Positions 1-9,500 of a stretch of DNA of 64,000 bases are shown piece by piece. A program made the position numbers and the translations under genes. This DNA is from Prorocentrum cordatum. Lineage: Eukaryota; Sar; Dinophyceae; Prorocentrales; Prorocentraceae. Below the pieces are notes generated by a model that had not been told where the DNA came from, did no database searches, and saw only the letters and a list, made by a program, of their open reading frames with translations. Position 1 is the stretch's first letter; each line of letters opens with the position of its first letter. Where the stretch lies: assembly GCA_963575745.1 (NCBI GenBank), contig CAUYUJ010000763.1, positions 15,001 to 79,000 on the forward strand. The letters are read 5' to 3'.

Positions 1-205
1 TAGTACTATTACTACTAGTCCTAGAAATAGTACTAGTAGTCGTCGTCGTCGTCGTCTTATTATTAGCAGTGGTCGTCGTAGTAGTGGTAACAGTCTTATC
101 ATTATTATTAGTAGTAGTAGCGCTAGCAATAGCAATAGTTTTAGTAGTAGTGGTAGTAGTCGTAGCAGTAGTAGCCGTCGTCGTCGTCGTCGTAGTAGTA
201 GTAGC

Positions 206-241
<36 letters not shown>

Positions 242-283
242 AGTGGTAGTGGTAGTTGTAGTGGTAGTCGTAGTAGTAGTAGT

Positions 284-337
<54 letters not shown>

Positions 338-375
338 TGTAGTTGTAGTTGTAGTTGTAGTCGTAGTAGTAGGCG

Positions 376-438
<63 letters not shown>

Positions 439-480
439 CTAGTAGCTAGTAGCTAGTAGCTAGTAGCTAGTCGCGAGCAG
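1..480. repeat. (GTA)n/(TAG)n trinucleotide array
   Basis: About 480 bp of GTA/TAG trinucleotide repeat with scattered GTC, GCA and GTT variants. It ends in a short CTAGTAG reiteration near 436-470. The valine-rich reading frame across it is an artefact of the repeat. Confidence 0.95.
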
Positions 481-514
481 CTACTAGCGAATCCGAGTAC
501 TATTACTAGTAGTA

Positions 515-1135
515 GTCGTAGGGAGGGAACGAGGGGGAGAGAGGGAGGGAGAAGGAGGGGAGGGAGAAGGAGTAAAGCAGCTAGTAGCAGTAGGGGAGGG
601 AAAGAAGGGAAAGCTAGTCCGTAGCAGTAGGTAGTACTAGTACTAGCAGCTACTAGTTAGTCCGTAGCAGTAGTGAGGGAAAGAGAGGGAAGGAGGGAGG
701 GAGAAGGAGGAAATGAGGAGGGAAAGAGAAGGACGAGGAGTGCCATGGAATGGGGAGAAGAAGGGAGGCGATGGAGTGGGGAAGACTCCCGAGGAGTGCC
801 GAGGAGTGCAATGGAATGGGGAGGGACGGAGAGGAGAGAGGGGGGAGGAGGGTGGAGGGAGGAGGGAGAGCGAGGGAGGAACGAGGAGGAGGCAGGAGGG
901 GGAGTGCCACGGAATGGGGAGGCGGAGAGAGTGGTGCGATGGAGTGGGGAGAACTCCAGAGGAGTGGGGAGGAACGCCGAAAATCAAGATGGATGGAGTT
1001 TCGAGGAGTGGGGAGGGATGCCGAGGAGTACGGTGAAGTGCGCAAAGGTACAGAGGAGTGGGGAGGAGTGCGGAGAGGGGGGAGGACTGGAGTGAAGCGC
1101 GGAAGACTGCCGAGGAGTGCGACGGAGTGCGGAGG
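515..1135. repeat. purine-rich low-complexity DNA with GGAGTGGGGAGGA reiteration
   Basis: Almost pure purine on the + strand. From about 740 a loose minisatellite built on GAGGAGTGGGGAGGA with GTGCGA/ATGGA interruptions appears. ORFs on both strands are low-complexity and I see no gene. Confidence 0.85.
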
Positions 1136-1139
1136 AATG

Positions 1140-1345
1140 GGAGGCACTGGAGGGCTCCTTGGAGGCCTCTGGAGGGCTCCTTGGCGGGCTCCTTGAAGAC
1201 CCTGGAGGCCTCGGAGAGCCCAAGAGGCTCTTCGGGTGCTCCAAGAGGCTCTTCGGCTGCTCCAAGAGGCTCTTCGGCGGCTCCAAGAGGCTCTTCGTCG
1301 GCCCCCAGAGGCTCTTCCGAGAGGCTCTTCGGTGAAGGGGGGGGG
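1140..1345. repeat. 21-bp minisatellite (GGCTCTTCGG-CTCCAAGA)
   Basis: Four to five tandem copies of about 21 bp, each with GGCTCTTCGG followed by a GCTCCAAGA-like half, grading into CTTGGAGG-type repeat on the left. The CTTGG/CCAAG motif recurs in the family B interiors and near 21.8-22.1 kb. Confidence 0.85.
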
Positions 1346-2040
1346 GGAGGCTCTTTGGAGACTCCCCCCCCTCACCGTACTCGTTGGTCAATAGGCTCCG
1401 AAGGAACCCTGGCCATACTAACACTCACCGGGCCGCACGCACTAACAACCAAGGGGCCACGGTAACACCTTATCTCCCCCTGGGCCTCGTGAGGGGTGCT
1501 CTGCAGGCCGTGGGGGCCGCCGTGGAAATCCTGGGTGCACCTCGGGCCAAGGACACTTCTGGCATGAAAGCGGGCATGTACCTGTGCAGGAGGAATGCTG
1601 AAGAATAGTTGAAACATTGTCTGGTGACGATTTCTCCTGCTTTTGGATTATTGCTGGTTACTTTTTGGCAAGTCTCTAGGAGGACATGCTCGACCTAAGT
1701 CTAGCAACACGCGATCGAGGAGGTTCCTGTCTTTCCCTCTAAGATTCGCCTTCCTCGCGCGCGGCGCGCGCCGTGGGCGGCGCCGGGTGCGCCGCCAGGG
1801 GGCCCAGCTCCGATCCACGGAAATCTGCGCGGACCTCCGACAGTTCGTGTTTCCTCAGACGGGTAAGGGGTCACGATAATGGTGCGTTCCAAGATTCCCA
1901 GGAGTTTCCAGATGTCCTCGTGGTCCACACGGGCTGCAGAAGCGAAGCAAGGGCCGCCGGGTGTACCCTGGGAGTCTTGGAACGGATCCGGAGCAAGTCC
2001 TATCATGACATCATGCTCGTCCTATTGGGAAGGCCTTATG
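1346..2040. other. no convincing gene; partial family D foldback element
   Basis: Short ORFs on both strands lack recognisable domains. At about 1740-1860 lies a diverged family D copy: a GC-rich core of GGCGCC-type palindromes followed by a GGAAATCTGCGCGGACCTCC arm. No exon is supported. Confidence 0.5.
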
Positions 2041-2095
2041 GCCGGTGCCGCCGACCCTGAAGGGGGACGGCGGCGGCGGCGGCGACGACGATGCT
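2041..2095 (+). repeat. (GGC)n behind a conserved 21-bp boundary sequence
   Basis: GCCGGTGCCGCCGACCCTGA at 2041-2060 precedes (GGC/GAC)n. The same 21 bases recur at 38022-38042, again directly before a (GAC)n tract, so the boundary sequence travels with the microsatellite. Confidence 0.7.
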
Positions 2096-2262
2096 GACGC
2101 TCTGGAGCCCTTCTTGGGGCTCTCCTAGGAGTCTGTTGGGCTCTGTTGGGGGGCCTCCTCCGGGTCTTCCTGGAAAGCTCCGTGGCCACCCGGGGAGCCA
2201 CCTCGGAGCGGACCTGAGACCTCTCGGAGGCCCGCGCTGTTTGCGCCGCTCTTCCTCCTTCC

Positions 2263-2836
2263 GCCGTCGACGCGGAGAACAACACCCTGTTCCACGTGGC
2301 GGCCCGCGAGCCCGTGCGCTACGGCGCACGGCCGGAGGAGGCCCGGGAGGTCGTGGGCCTGCTCCTGAGGCACGGCTGGAAGGTGGTGGATCAGAAGAAC
2401 CTGCGCGGCGAGCGTGCCGAGGTGGTGGCCACGAGGCTGCGGGGCGAGGGGAAGGTCGTGAAGGAGCCGGCAGGGCTTCGGGCCGCGCGCCGGCAGCCCC
2501 CCCCCCCCCCCACCCGAGGCAGGCCTGGCTCGCCTCTGCAGGCTCCTGGCTGCTCGGGGGGCCCGGTGGGGCCAGCGGGGCCCACGGGGCGGCTGTGCGT
2601 GCGCGCAGCCCGAAGCCGTCCCGAGCAGGCTGCAGGGCGAGGGGGCGACCGTGAAGGAGCTGCTGGAGCGCCGCTCGCACGACTTCCACGAGCCCACGAC
2701 GGCGGAGGCCCCGCTCGGGCTGATCAGGGACACCTGCGCCGAGCCCTGGAAGTGGGAGTACCCGGTGCAGGACGAGCAGCGGCGCTGCTGGGCCGGGGTG
2801 CTCTTCCGGGCCGTCGGCCCGGAGACCTGCGATAGG
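2263..2836 (+). CDS. partial ankyrin-repeat-like gene (two exon-like blocks)
   Basis: Block one (about 2263-2460) reads AENNTLFHVAAREP, then REVVGLLLRHGW and DQKNLRGE. That matches the shape of an ankyrin repeat: a TxLHxAA-type helix, a xLLxxGA-type helix and a turn. Block two (about 2627-2836) reads LQGEGATVKELLERRSHDF, then WEYPVQDEQRRCWAGVLF and AVGPETCDRWF, in another frame, with no family I can name firmly. The blocks flank a C-rich stretch that would be an intron. Both sides carry a near-duplicate of CTGCRGGGCGAGGGG followed by GTGAAGGAGC (2437 and 2630), so either boundary is ambiguous. No start, stop or further exons can be assigned, and it may be a gene fragment. Ankyrin assignment is moderate; grouping the blocks in one gene is inference. 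Confidence 0.45.
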
Positions 2837-3300
2837 TGGTTCAGGACTCCTGGAATCGAGGCCTCACAGATGGAGTCCGAGTCTTCTGGGTCAGAGGCTC
2901 GCGCCGCATCGCCAGTGCATCCGGCGTTGAGCCCGAGTTTCTCCACGCCGACGTCGCCGGTGCATCTCCGACGTCGCCAGCGCATCGCCGATGCGTCGGC
3001 GATGCTGTGCGATCCTCCGACCCCATCTCATGTAGTGGTAGCCCCGAAGTTGTAAAGGGAGGACCCCCCTTCCTCTCTCAGGGGTGGGGCAGCGCTCCGG
3101 GCGGCGAAAGATGCATCACTCTTCAACCCTCGGTATATTGTGCCCCCCAGCTGGTAAAGTTGCTACCTGCTATGATTTGTGCGCTGCCCAGAGACGCGGC
3201 TCCAGCGGCCTTGGGACGCTCAAGCATTCATTCAACGTATCCTAAGATGAGATTATTTTCATTACTCAGACGCCTCCGGCTCACACTTCACCTCCCTCTC
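2837..3300. other. no gene seen; short GC palindromes
   Basis: After the exon-like block the frame stays open to 3055 but turns repetitive. GCATCGCC-type units and a hairpin (GCATCGCCGA-TGCG-TCGGCGATGC, about 2980-3003) dominate. 3055-3300 shows no coding or repeat signal. Confidence 0.5.
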
Positions 3301-3304
3301 CGGA

Positions 3305-3545
3305 AGCTCCTCTTCCTCACTCGGACCCGCTCATGCGGGGACCCGCTCACGCCCAGACTCACTCACATCCTCCTGCACCTCGCTCAACTCGCTCGCGCTC
3401 AGACTCACTGATGCTCAGGCCTGCTTGCATGCAGACCCACTCGTGCTCAGACTCACCCGCGATGAGAGACCCACTCGCGCTCAGACTCGCTCGTACTCAG
3501 ACTCGCTTCGCTCTCGGACGCGCTCGCAGTCGGCCTCACTCGCAC
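3305..3545. repeat. degenerate CTCGCGCTCAGACTCACT-type repeat
   Basis: Loose tandem repeat of GACTCACTCGCGCTCA-like units. The reverse-complement motif recurs at about 57100-57180 (GAGTGAGTCTGAGTGTGAAT), so it is dispersed in both orientations. Confidence 0.7.
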
Positions 3546-3729
3546 CTGGACGTCGCGGCGTCCTCGCGCCCGGCCTCGCAGACCGCGGGAGTGCCTCGAG
3601 GGAGACGCCGTGGCGTCGGCACCCCGGGAGGCAGCCGCCCGGTGGTGGGGGGGGGGCATGCACGGCCCCGCTCGCGCCCGGGCGTCGGGGATGTCTCGGG
3701 CGGCCTGCCTGCCTGCCGGGAAGGAAGGA

Positions 3730-3905
3730 ACACACAGACACAGACACACACAGACACACACACACACACACACAGTCACACACACACACAAACACACACA
3801 GACACACACATATACACACACACACGTACACACAGAGACACACACACACAGAGACACACACACACACAACACACACACACACACACCCACACACACACAC
3901 ACAGA
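3730..3905. repeat. (CA)n microsatellite
   Basis: About 175 bp of CACACA with GACACA and TACACA interruptions. Confidence 0.95.
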
Positions 3906-4221
3906 GGCACAAGTACCCGCCGAGCCTCGGGCACGCGCACGGGAAACCTCGGAAAGTGGGCGGGGGGGGGGGGCGGGGCAGGCCAGCGCGCCTCCAGAGC
4001 ACGTGGACCAGCCGCGGGGGCGGGGGTCCATGGGAGCCGCGTGCCTCTCTGCTGCGTGCCCCTCCTGGCTTGCCTTTGGTTAGCGCTCGTCTTTTTTCCC
4101 TCGTCGGTCCTCCCCCCGCCGATTCCCCTCCTCGGTTGCGAGTGGCGGGCAGCGGCTCCCCCTCTTAAAGAGGGGGAGCCGCCTTAATCCACCCCCTTCC
4201 CGTCCAAGCGTGCATATAGAT

Positions 4222-5070
4222 AGGGGTAAGGTGTTAAGTTAAATTAGGGTGCGGGTTAGGGGGTTCGGGTTACGGTGGTCGGGTTCGAAGGGTCGGGTTA
4301 GGGTTAGGGGGTCATTATCATGGTTAGGGTGTTAGGATTGGCATTGGGGTAGGGGTTCGGTTATGAGGGTTAGGGTTAGGGGGTATATGGCTAAGGTGAT
4401 AGTGACAAGGGTATAGGGTTAAGGTGGTAGTGTTAGGGTTACGGTGTTAGGGTTAGGCTCAGGGGGTCTATAAGAGTTAGGGTTATGTAAGGTGGTAGGC
4501 TTTGGGAAGCTAGGCGTAGGGGGTTAGGGTTATGGTGTTGGGATTCGAGTTAGAGGGTCGGGTCAAGGGCAGGGGATTGGGGTCAGGAAGGTTAAGTTTA
4601 GGGTGGCAGGTTAGGTTTATGGTGTTAAGATCGGTGTCAGAGGTTAGGGTTAGGGTGGTAGGATTAGGGTGTTAAGGTAGTGGTTAGGACAAAGGTGTTC
4701 GGGTTAGGGGGGTCGGGTCAGGGTTAGGGGGTAGGGTTCGGGTTATGGGGCTAGGGGCTTGGCTAGGATAGTAGTGTCTAAGTTTAGGGGTTCAAGGTAA
4801 GGGTTAGGGTTTAGGGCTTCGGGGTTGGAGTTGGGCAGTCGGTTTTGGGTTAGAGTTAAAGCTATGGTTAGGGTTAGGGCTACGGTGAGGGTCAGGGTAA
4901 AGGGCTCGGGTTAAGGTGAGAGTAAGGGTTGGAGTGAGGGTTAGGGTGAGATTTAGGGTTAGGGTTAGGGGGCATGGGGTTCGGGGTCTAGGGTTTGGGC
5001 TCGGTCTAGGGCTTATGGGTTAGGGGTCAAGGGTTAGGGGTTGGGGTTGAGGTCAGAGTTAGGGTTAGTG
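4222..5070 (+). repeat. interstitial degenerate telomere-like (TTAGGG)n array
   Basis: About 850 bp built on GGGTTA/TTAGGG, many units exact and many with one or two substitutions or spacers (GGGTTCGGG, AGGGTGGTAG). The G-rich strand is + throughout. No terminal context is visible: unique sequence and other repeats continue on both sides. Confidence 0.9.
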
Positions 5071-5089
5071 GCTCAGGTGGGCTTAGCGC

Positions 5090-5354
5090 CGTCGTCGTCC
5101 GTCGTCGTCGCCGTCGTCGTCCGCCGTCGTCGTCCGCCGTCGTCGTCGTCGTCGTCGTCGTCCTCCTCCTCGTCGTCGTCTTCGTCGTCGTCTTCGTCGC
5201 CGACGTCGTCTTCGTCGTCGTCGTCGTCGTCGTTGTCGTGGACGTCGTCGTCGTCGTCGTCGTCGTCGTCGGTCGTCGGTGGTTGTTCGTCGTCGTCGTC
5301 GTCGTGGACGTCGTCGTCGTCGTCGTCGTGGACGTCGTCGTCGTCGTCGTCGTG

Positions 5355-5394
<40 letters not shown>

Positions 5395-5395
5395 G

Positions 5396-5436
<41 letters not shown>

Positions 5437-5441
5437 CGTCT

Positions 5442-5495
<54 letters not shown>

Positions 5496-5544
5496 GTCGT
5501 CCGTCGTTCGTCGTCGTCGTCGTCGGTCGTCGGTCGTCGGTCGT

Positions 5545-5589
<45 letters not shown>

Positions 5590-5615
5590 CGGCTGCCGCC
5601 GCCGCCGCCGCCGTC
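5090..5615. repeat. (CGT)n trinucleotide array
   Basis: About 520 bp of CGT/GTC repeat with short CGG, CGC and TGG interruptions. The Ser, Arg, Val, Thr and Asp homopolymer ORFs across it on both strands are repeat artefacts. Confidence 0.95.
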
Positions 5616-5734
5616 CGCTCGCTCGCTGCCGCTGCCCCGCTCGCTGCCGTCTCTGGACGCGTGGGGCCACCGAGAGGCCGCGAGGGGTCCATGGGCGCCC
5701 CAGAGCCCCCGCCGCGGGTCGAGCCCCCCCTAGA

Positions 5735-5825
5735 TTGCACCACATAGATTGGACCAACTTGCGCACATAGCATATATTGCACCACATATCTTGCACCACT
5801 GGATGGCACCACCTAGATGGCAAGA
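5735..5825. repeat. short degenerate ATTGCACCACATAG repeat
   Basis: Six or so imperfect units of about 15 bp on ATTGCACCACATAT. It resembles in period, not identity, the ATTGCCCCCAAGT array just downstream. Confidence 0.6.
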
Positions 5826-6030
5826 AATCACTGTTTGGTGGCCATGCTGGCTAACATATTTGTTTACTGGGCCGTGGCCTCGCGGAATGGGAGGAATCGC
5901 GGCCATGGGAGCGCGTGGTTCTATAATATGGTGCACGTGTCGGGGAGGGGTCAGTCTGAAGACATAGTTCAGGGTATGAGCTGCTAGCGACACTGCAATG
6001 TTGATGATGGCCGAATGGGTGGAATGATAA

Positions 6031-6410
6031 CGTAGCACCCCGCTCTTGCGGATAAGAGTCTGGGGGGGCGGCGGTGGCGAGAACGGTGCGTGAGCGTAGT
6101 GGCCCCACGCACTGCTCCCATCTATAGTTGCTCCCATGTATTGCCCCCCATGCATTACCCCAAGTAATGCCTCCATGTATTGTCCCCATGGATTGTCCCC
6201 AAGTATTGCCCTCTAGTATTGCCCCCAAGTATTGCCCCCAAGTCTTGCCCCTATGTATTGCCCCAAAGTTCTGCCCCCATGTATTGCCCCCATGTATGGT
6301 TCCCGAGTATTGCGTATTGCCCCGAAGTATTGCCCCCAGAAGCCGAGCCCTCCAAGCAGCCACGCACGCGCAGGGAAGAAGTATGACCGTTCGGGCCCCC
6401 TCACTCTGAG
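6031..6410 (+). mobile_element. family A repeat element, copy A1
   Basis: Left end GCACCCCGCTCTTGCGGATA and right end GACCGTTCGGGCCCCCTCAC are shared with copies at 13345, 21631 and 23396. Inner bases of the ends form a short imperfect inverted repeat (AGAGTnnGGGGG against CCCCCTCACTCT). The interior (about 6110-6350) is a tandem array of a 15-bp unit, ATTGCCCCCAAGT/ATG. It has no coding capacity. It lies just upstream of the hAT-like gene. No target-site duplication was found by eye. Confidence 0.7.
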
Positions 6411-6450
6411 CAAGCTGGTGCGCCGGCGGACTTACTTCGCGTCGCCTTCG

Positions 6451-6472
6451 TCCGTAGCCATTTCGGCTCATG
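6451..6472 (+). other. degenerate dinoflagellate spliced-leader relic
   Basis: Matches 20 of 22 positions of the dinoflagellate SL (TCCGTAGCCATTT, then C for T, GGCTCA, then T for A, G). It lies 97 bp upstream of the hAT-like gene's first ATG. An SL inside genomic DNA is known in dinoflagellates as the footprint of reintegrated trans-spliced mRNA. A pyrimidine-rich acceptor (TTTCATTTCTCCTAG, ending 6540) between relic and ATG could be the current trans- or cis-splice site. Confidence 0.65.
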
Positions 6473-6568
6473 GCAGCGGGGGTGCCTCGGAGGCCCCAGC
6501 CTCAGGAGCACTGAGTTAGCTGCTCTTTCATTTCTCCTAGTTACGTGCTCCGTTTGGCGGGAAAAGCG

Positions 6569-9500
6569 ATGGGGAAACATGCCCCTCTACAGACCACGGC
6601 ACCAGGAAAAGGAGTTCAGACAGCCCCCTCACGCAAGAAGAAAACCATGGTGCAGTCAGCAGCCGAGACTCTTGCCTTCAGCACTTTGTCGTTTATGGAC
6701 AATGACAGTCAGAGGAAGCACTGGAGGCGTTGCAAGAAGAAGGCCACGTGCGACCTGTGCCACTACATCATTTTCAAGAACAAATGGAAGCACTGCTTCT
6801 TGATGGGGCCGCCGGGCGGCATCGACAAGTCGTGTCTGTCCGCCCAGTCCCAGCAGTTGAGCCAGGGCACTTGGCTGGATGCGAGATGGACCCAGGGGGA
6901 GAACAACGATTTCGTGACGGTGAAGCTCGGGTGCGTGGCGCGCAACCAGTCCAAGTGCGAGCGGGCGAACTCGTCGAAGTTGGGCAGCTACACCTACGCG
7001 GGAACGAAGAGCACCTGCAAGAGGAAGCAGCTCGCGTCGCATGCAAAGTCGGATACACATCAAAGTGCGATACTCGAGTACTTGCAGATCTCGGTCGGCC
7101 CCACGATGAAAGCCATCCAGGGCGCTCCACCCATTCTTGAATTCAAGACGGTATGGGACGCCGCATGCAAGGGGCAGCGAACGGTTGACTCTGTGGGGCA
7201 GTTCGAGCGGATCAAAAAACTCCAGTGGTGCCTTTGGGAATCGATCAAGGAGGCTGACCGCGAGTTCCTGATGAAGGACGGGGTTCAGATCACGTTCCTC
7301 AGAGATGAGCGCCAGGGTCGCTTGGCTCTACGACACGTCGCGGTCGACAAGCACTTCACTATCCGCAGGGGCGTGGTAGGTCAGACGAAGGCTTTCGGCA
7401 CAGGTTCGGACCAGATCAACCAGGCAACGTTGCACATCGTGACGTCGCTCATGACTAAGCGCATTCATGCTCCCAGGGGCAGCCTTGTGGAGGTCGACAA
7501 GCAGGACATCATGCAGGCCCAGATTGATGCCAGATTGGTTCTGGAGAAAGTGAAAGTCCTCACTGTCGATGCAGCCTCCGACGAGATCACCGCCGGCCGC
7601 ATCGGTCGACGTTCCATCGATGAGGGGGGCATTACGCCGAACTTGAGCATGATCATTCGGGACAAGACCCGCGCTTCCAGGAGGGCCGCGCGGGGGAGGT
7701 GGATGAGGATGACGAGGAGAAGGAGGATGAGGGATGGATGGATGGATGAGGGAGGAAGGATAACGATGATGATTAGGATGAGGGAGGGTGCCCTATAGCA
7801 CGTCGTGAAAATCACCTCCTCACGACATGAAAGAAGGAGGAGGAGGAGGAGAAGGAGGAGGAAGAGGAGGATGATGGAGGAGGTGGGCACGCAAAAGGGC
7901 TACAGGCCTCTTGGATGTCTCTCGGGATATTTTGGGATATCTCTTGGGCGCTTCTTGGATGCCTCTCGGGGCTTCTTGGCGGTCTCTTGACGGTCCAGGG
8001 GGGCTCTTGGGCGTCTTGGGCGTCTCGGGGGGGGGGGCCTCTGGGGGCCGCTTGTGATCCTGTCCTCTTGGGGGCCTCCTGGGGCCATCTTGGGGCCTCT
8101 TGGGGGCCTCTTGGGGCCGTCTTGGCGCCTCTTGGAAGCCCCGGAGGCCCTCTTGGGGCCATCTTGGAGGAGATCGATCAAAACAGAGGGGGTCCCTAAT
8201 TAGCCCCCCCCTCGGGAGCCCCCAAAAGCGTCGTCTCTTAGGGCGGGCGCTCTTGGGGCGCTCTTGGAGCGCTCTTGGGCGCTCTGGGAGCCGCCTTGGG
8301 GCTCTCTTGGGCCTCTCTTGGGCCCTCTTGAACCATCTTGGGGCCATCTTGAGGCTTCGGATGGCCATCGGTTGCGAAATGGCGAGACACCAAAAACTTT
8401 GATTTCCTGTAAGTGTTTGGACGGTTTGGGCGGGGCCTCCTTGGCGAGCTCTTTGGCCACATGGAGCCATCTTGGGCGGTTTGGGGGCATCTTGGAACGT
8501 CTTGGAAGCCATCTTGGGGCATCTTGGGCAATATTGAGCCATCTTGAAGGCCATCTTGAAGGCCGAGGCGCTCTTGGAGCCATCTTGGGCCATCTTGGAC
8601 GCTCCAACGCGTCGCGCAACCCGCCGTCCAGGTCCAGGGGCGGGGCTGGAGGGGTAAACCCCTCCCCGAAGGGGAAGAAAGGGGTTCGGAGAGGAAACTC
8701 TCTAGACCACCTACGCCCTAAAGGGCTGGTGGGATTTAATTCCCTACCTAGGCTCTGCCTAGAGGGTTCTTACTTTCTTGGCTTAAGGGGGCCGGGCAGT
8801 GACGCTCGCCCCAGGCGGTTCCCCCAGTCCCCGCCCCGCGGTTCCCCCAGTTGCGCCCCCTGGGTGAGCTTAGCTTAGCTTCGCTTAGCTTAGCTTGCTT
8901 AGCTTAGCTTAGCTTAGCTTAGCTTAGCGTAGCCTAGCCTAGCCTAGCCTAGCCTAGCCTAGCTTAGCTTAGCCTAGCTTAGTTTACCTTAACTTAGCCT
9001 AGCCTAGCCTAGCCTAGCCTAGCTTACCTTAGCTTAGCATAGCTTAGCTTACCTTAGCTTGGCTTACCTTAGCTTCGCTTAGCTCATCTTAGCTTAGCTT
9101 AGCTTAGCCTAGCCTAGCCCAGCCTAGCTTAGCTTAGCTTAGCTTATCTCATGATAGCTTAGCTTAGCTTCGCTTAGCTTATGCTGGTTTCCTAGGGGCT
9201 CCAACTCCTAGGTAGGGTCGCACTGGGATAATCTAGCTTAGGGCTTTGGGCGGGGGGGGATTGTTCTTGCAAGCTTCGCGAGTGCAACCCCAGGACAACG
9301 AAGAAGCCGCAGGATTGCGACCCCACGCTCAAGATGATAGACGACAACATTTTCAAGAGCAGGAACTCGATCGTGCAGCGGATCCACCACTCCATGGTGT
9401 GGCGCTCGGAGCTGGAGCGGTACATCGTCGAGATGGAGCAACGCGTCGCCACCGTGAAGAACGTCAAGGCGGCCAAGCATCGGCACGAGAGCGAGGCAAA

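Noticed and set aside
69-449. 126-aa valine-rich ORF
   Set aside because: Translation of (GTA)n; no codon or composition signal beyond the repeat.
4222-5070. True chromosome end
   Set aside because: Repeat is degenerate and sequence with other features continues on both sides.
5027-5823. Long Ser, Arg, Thr and Asp homopolymer ORFs on both strands
   Set aside because: All are frames of (CGT)n/(GAC)n; several overlap on both strands at once.
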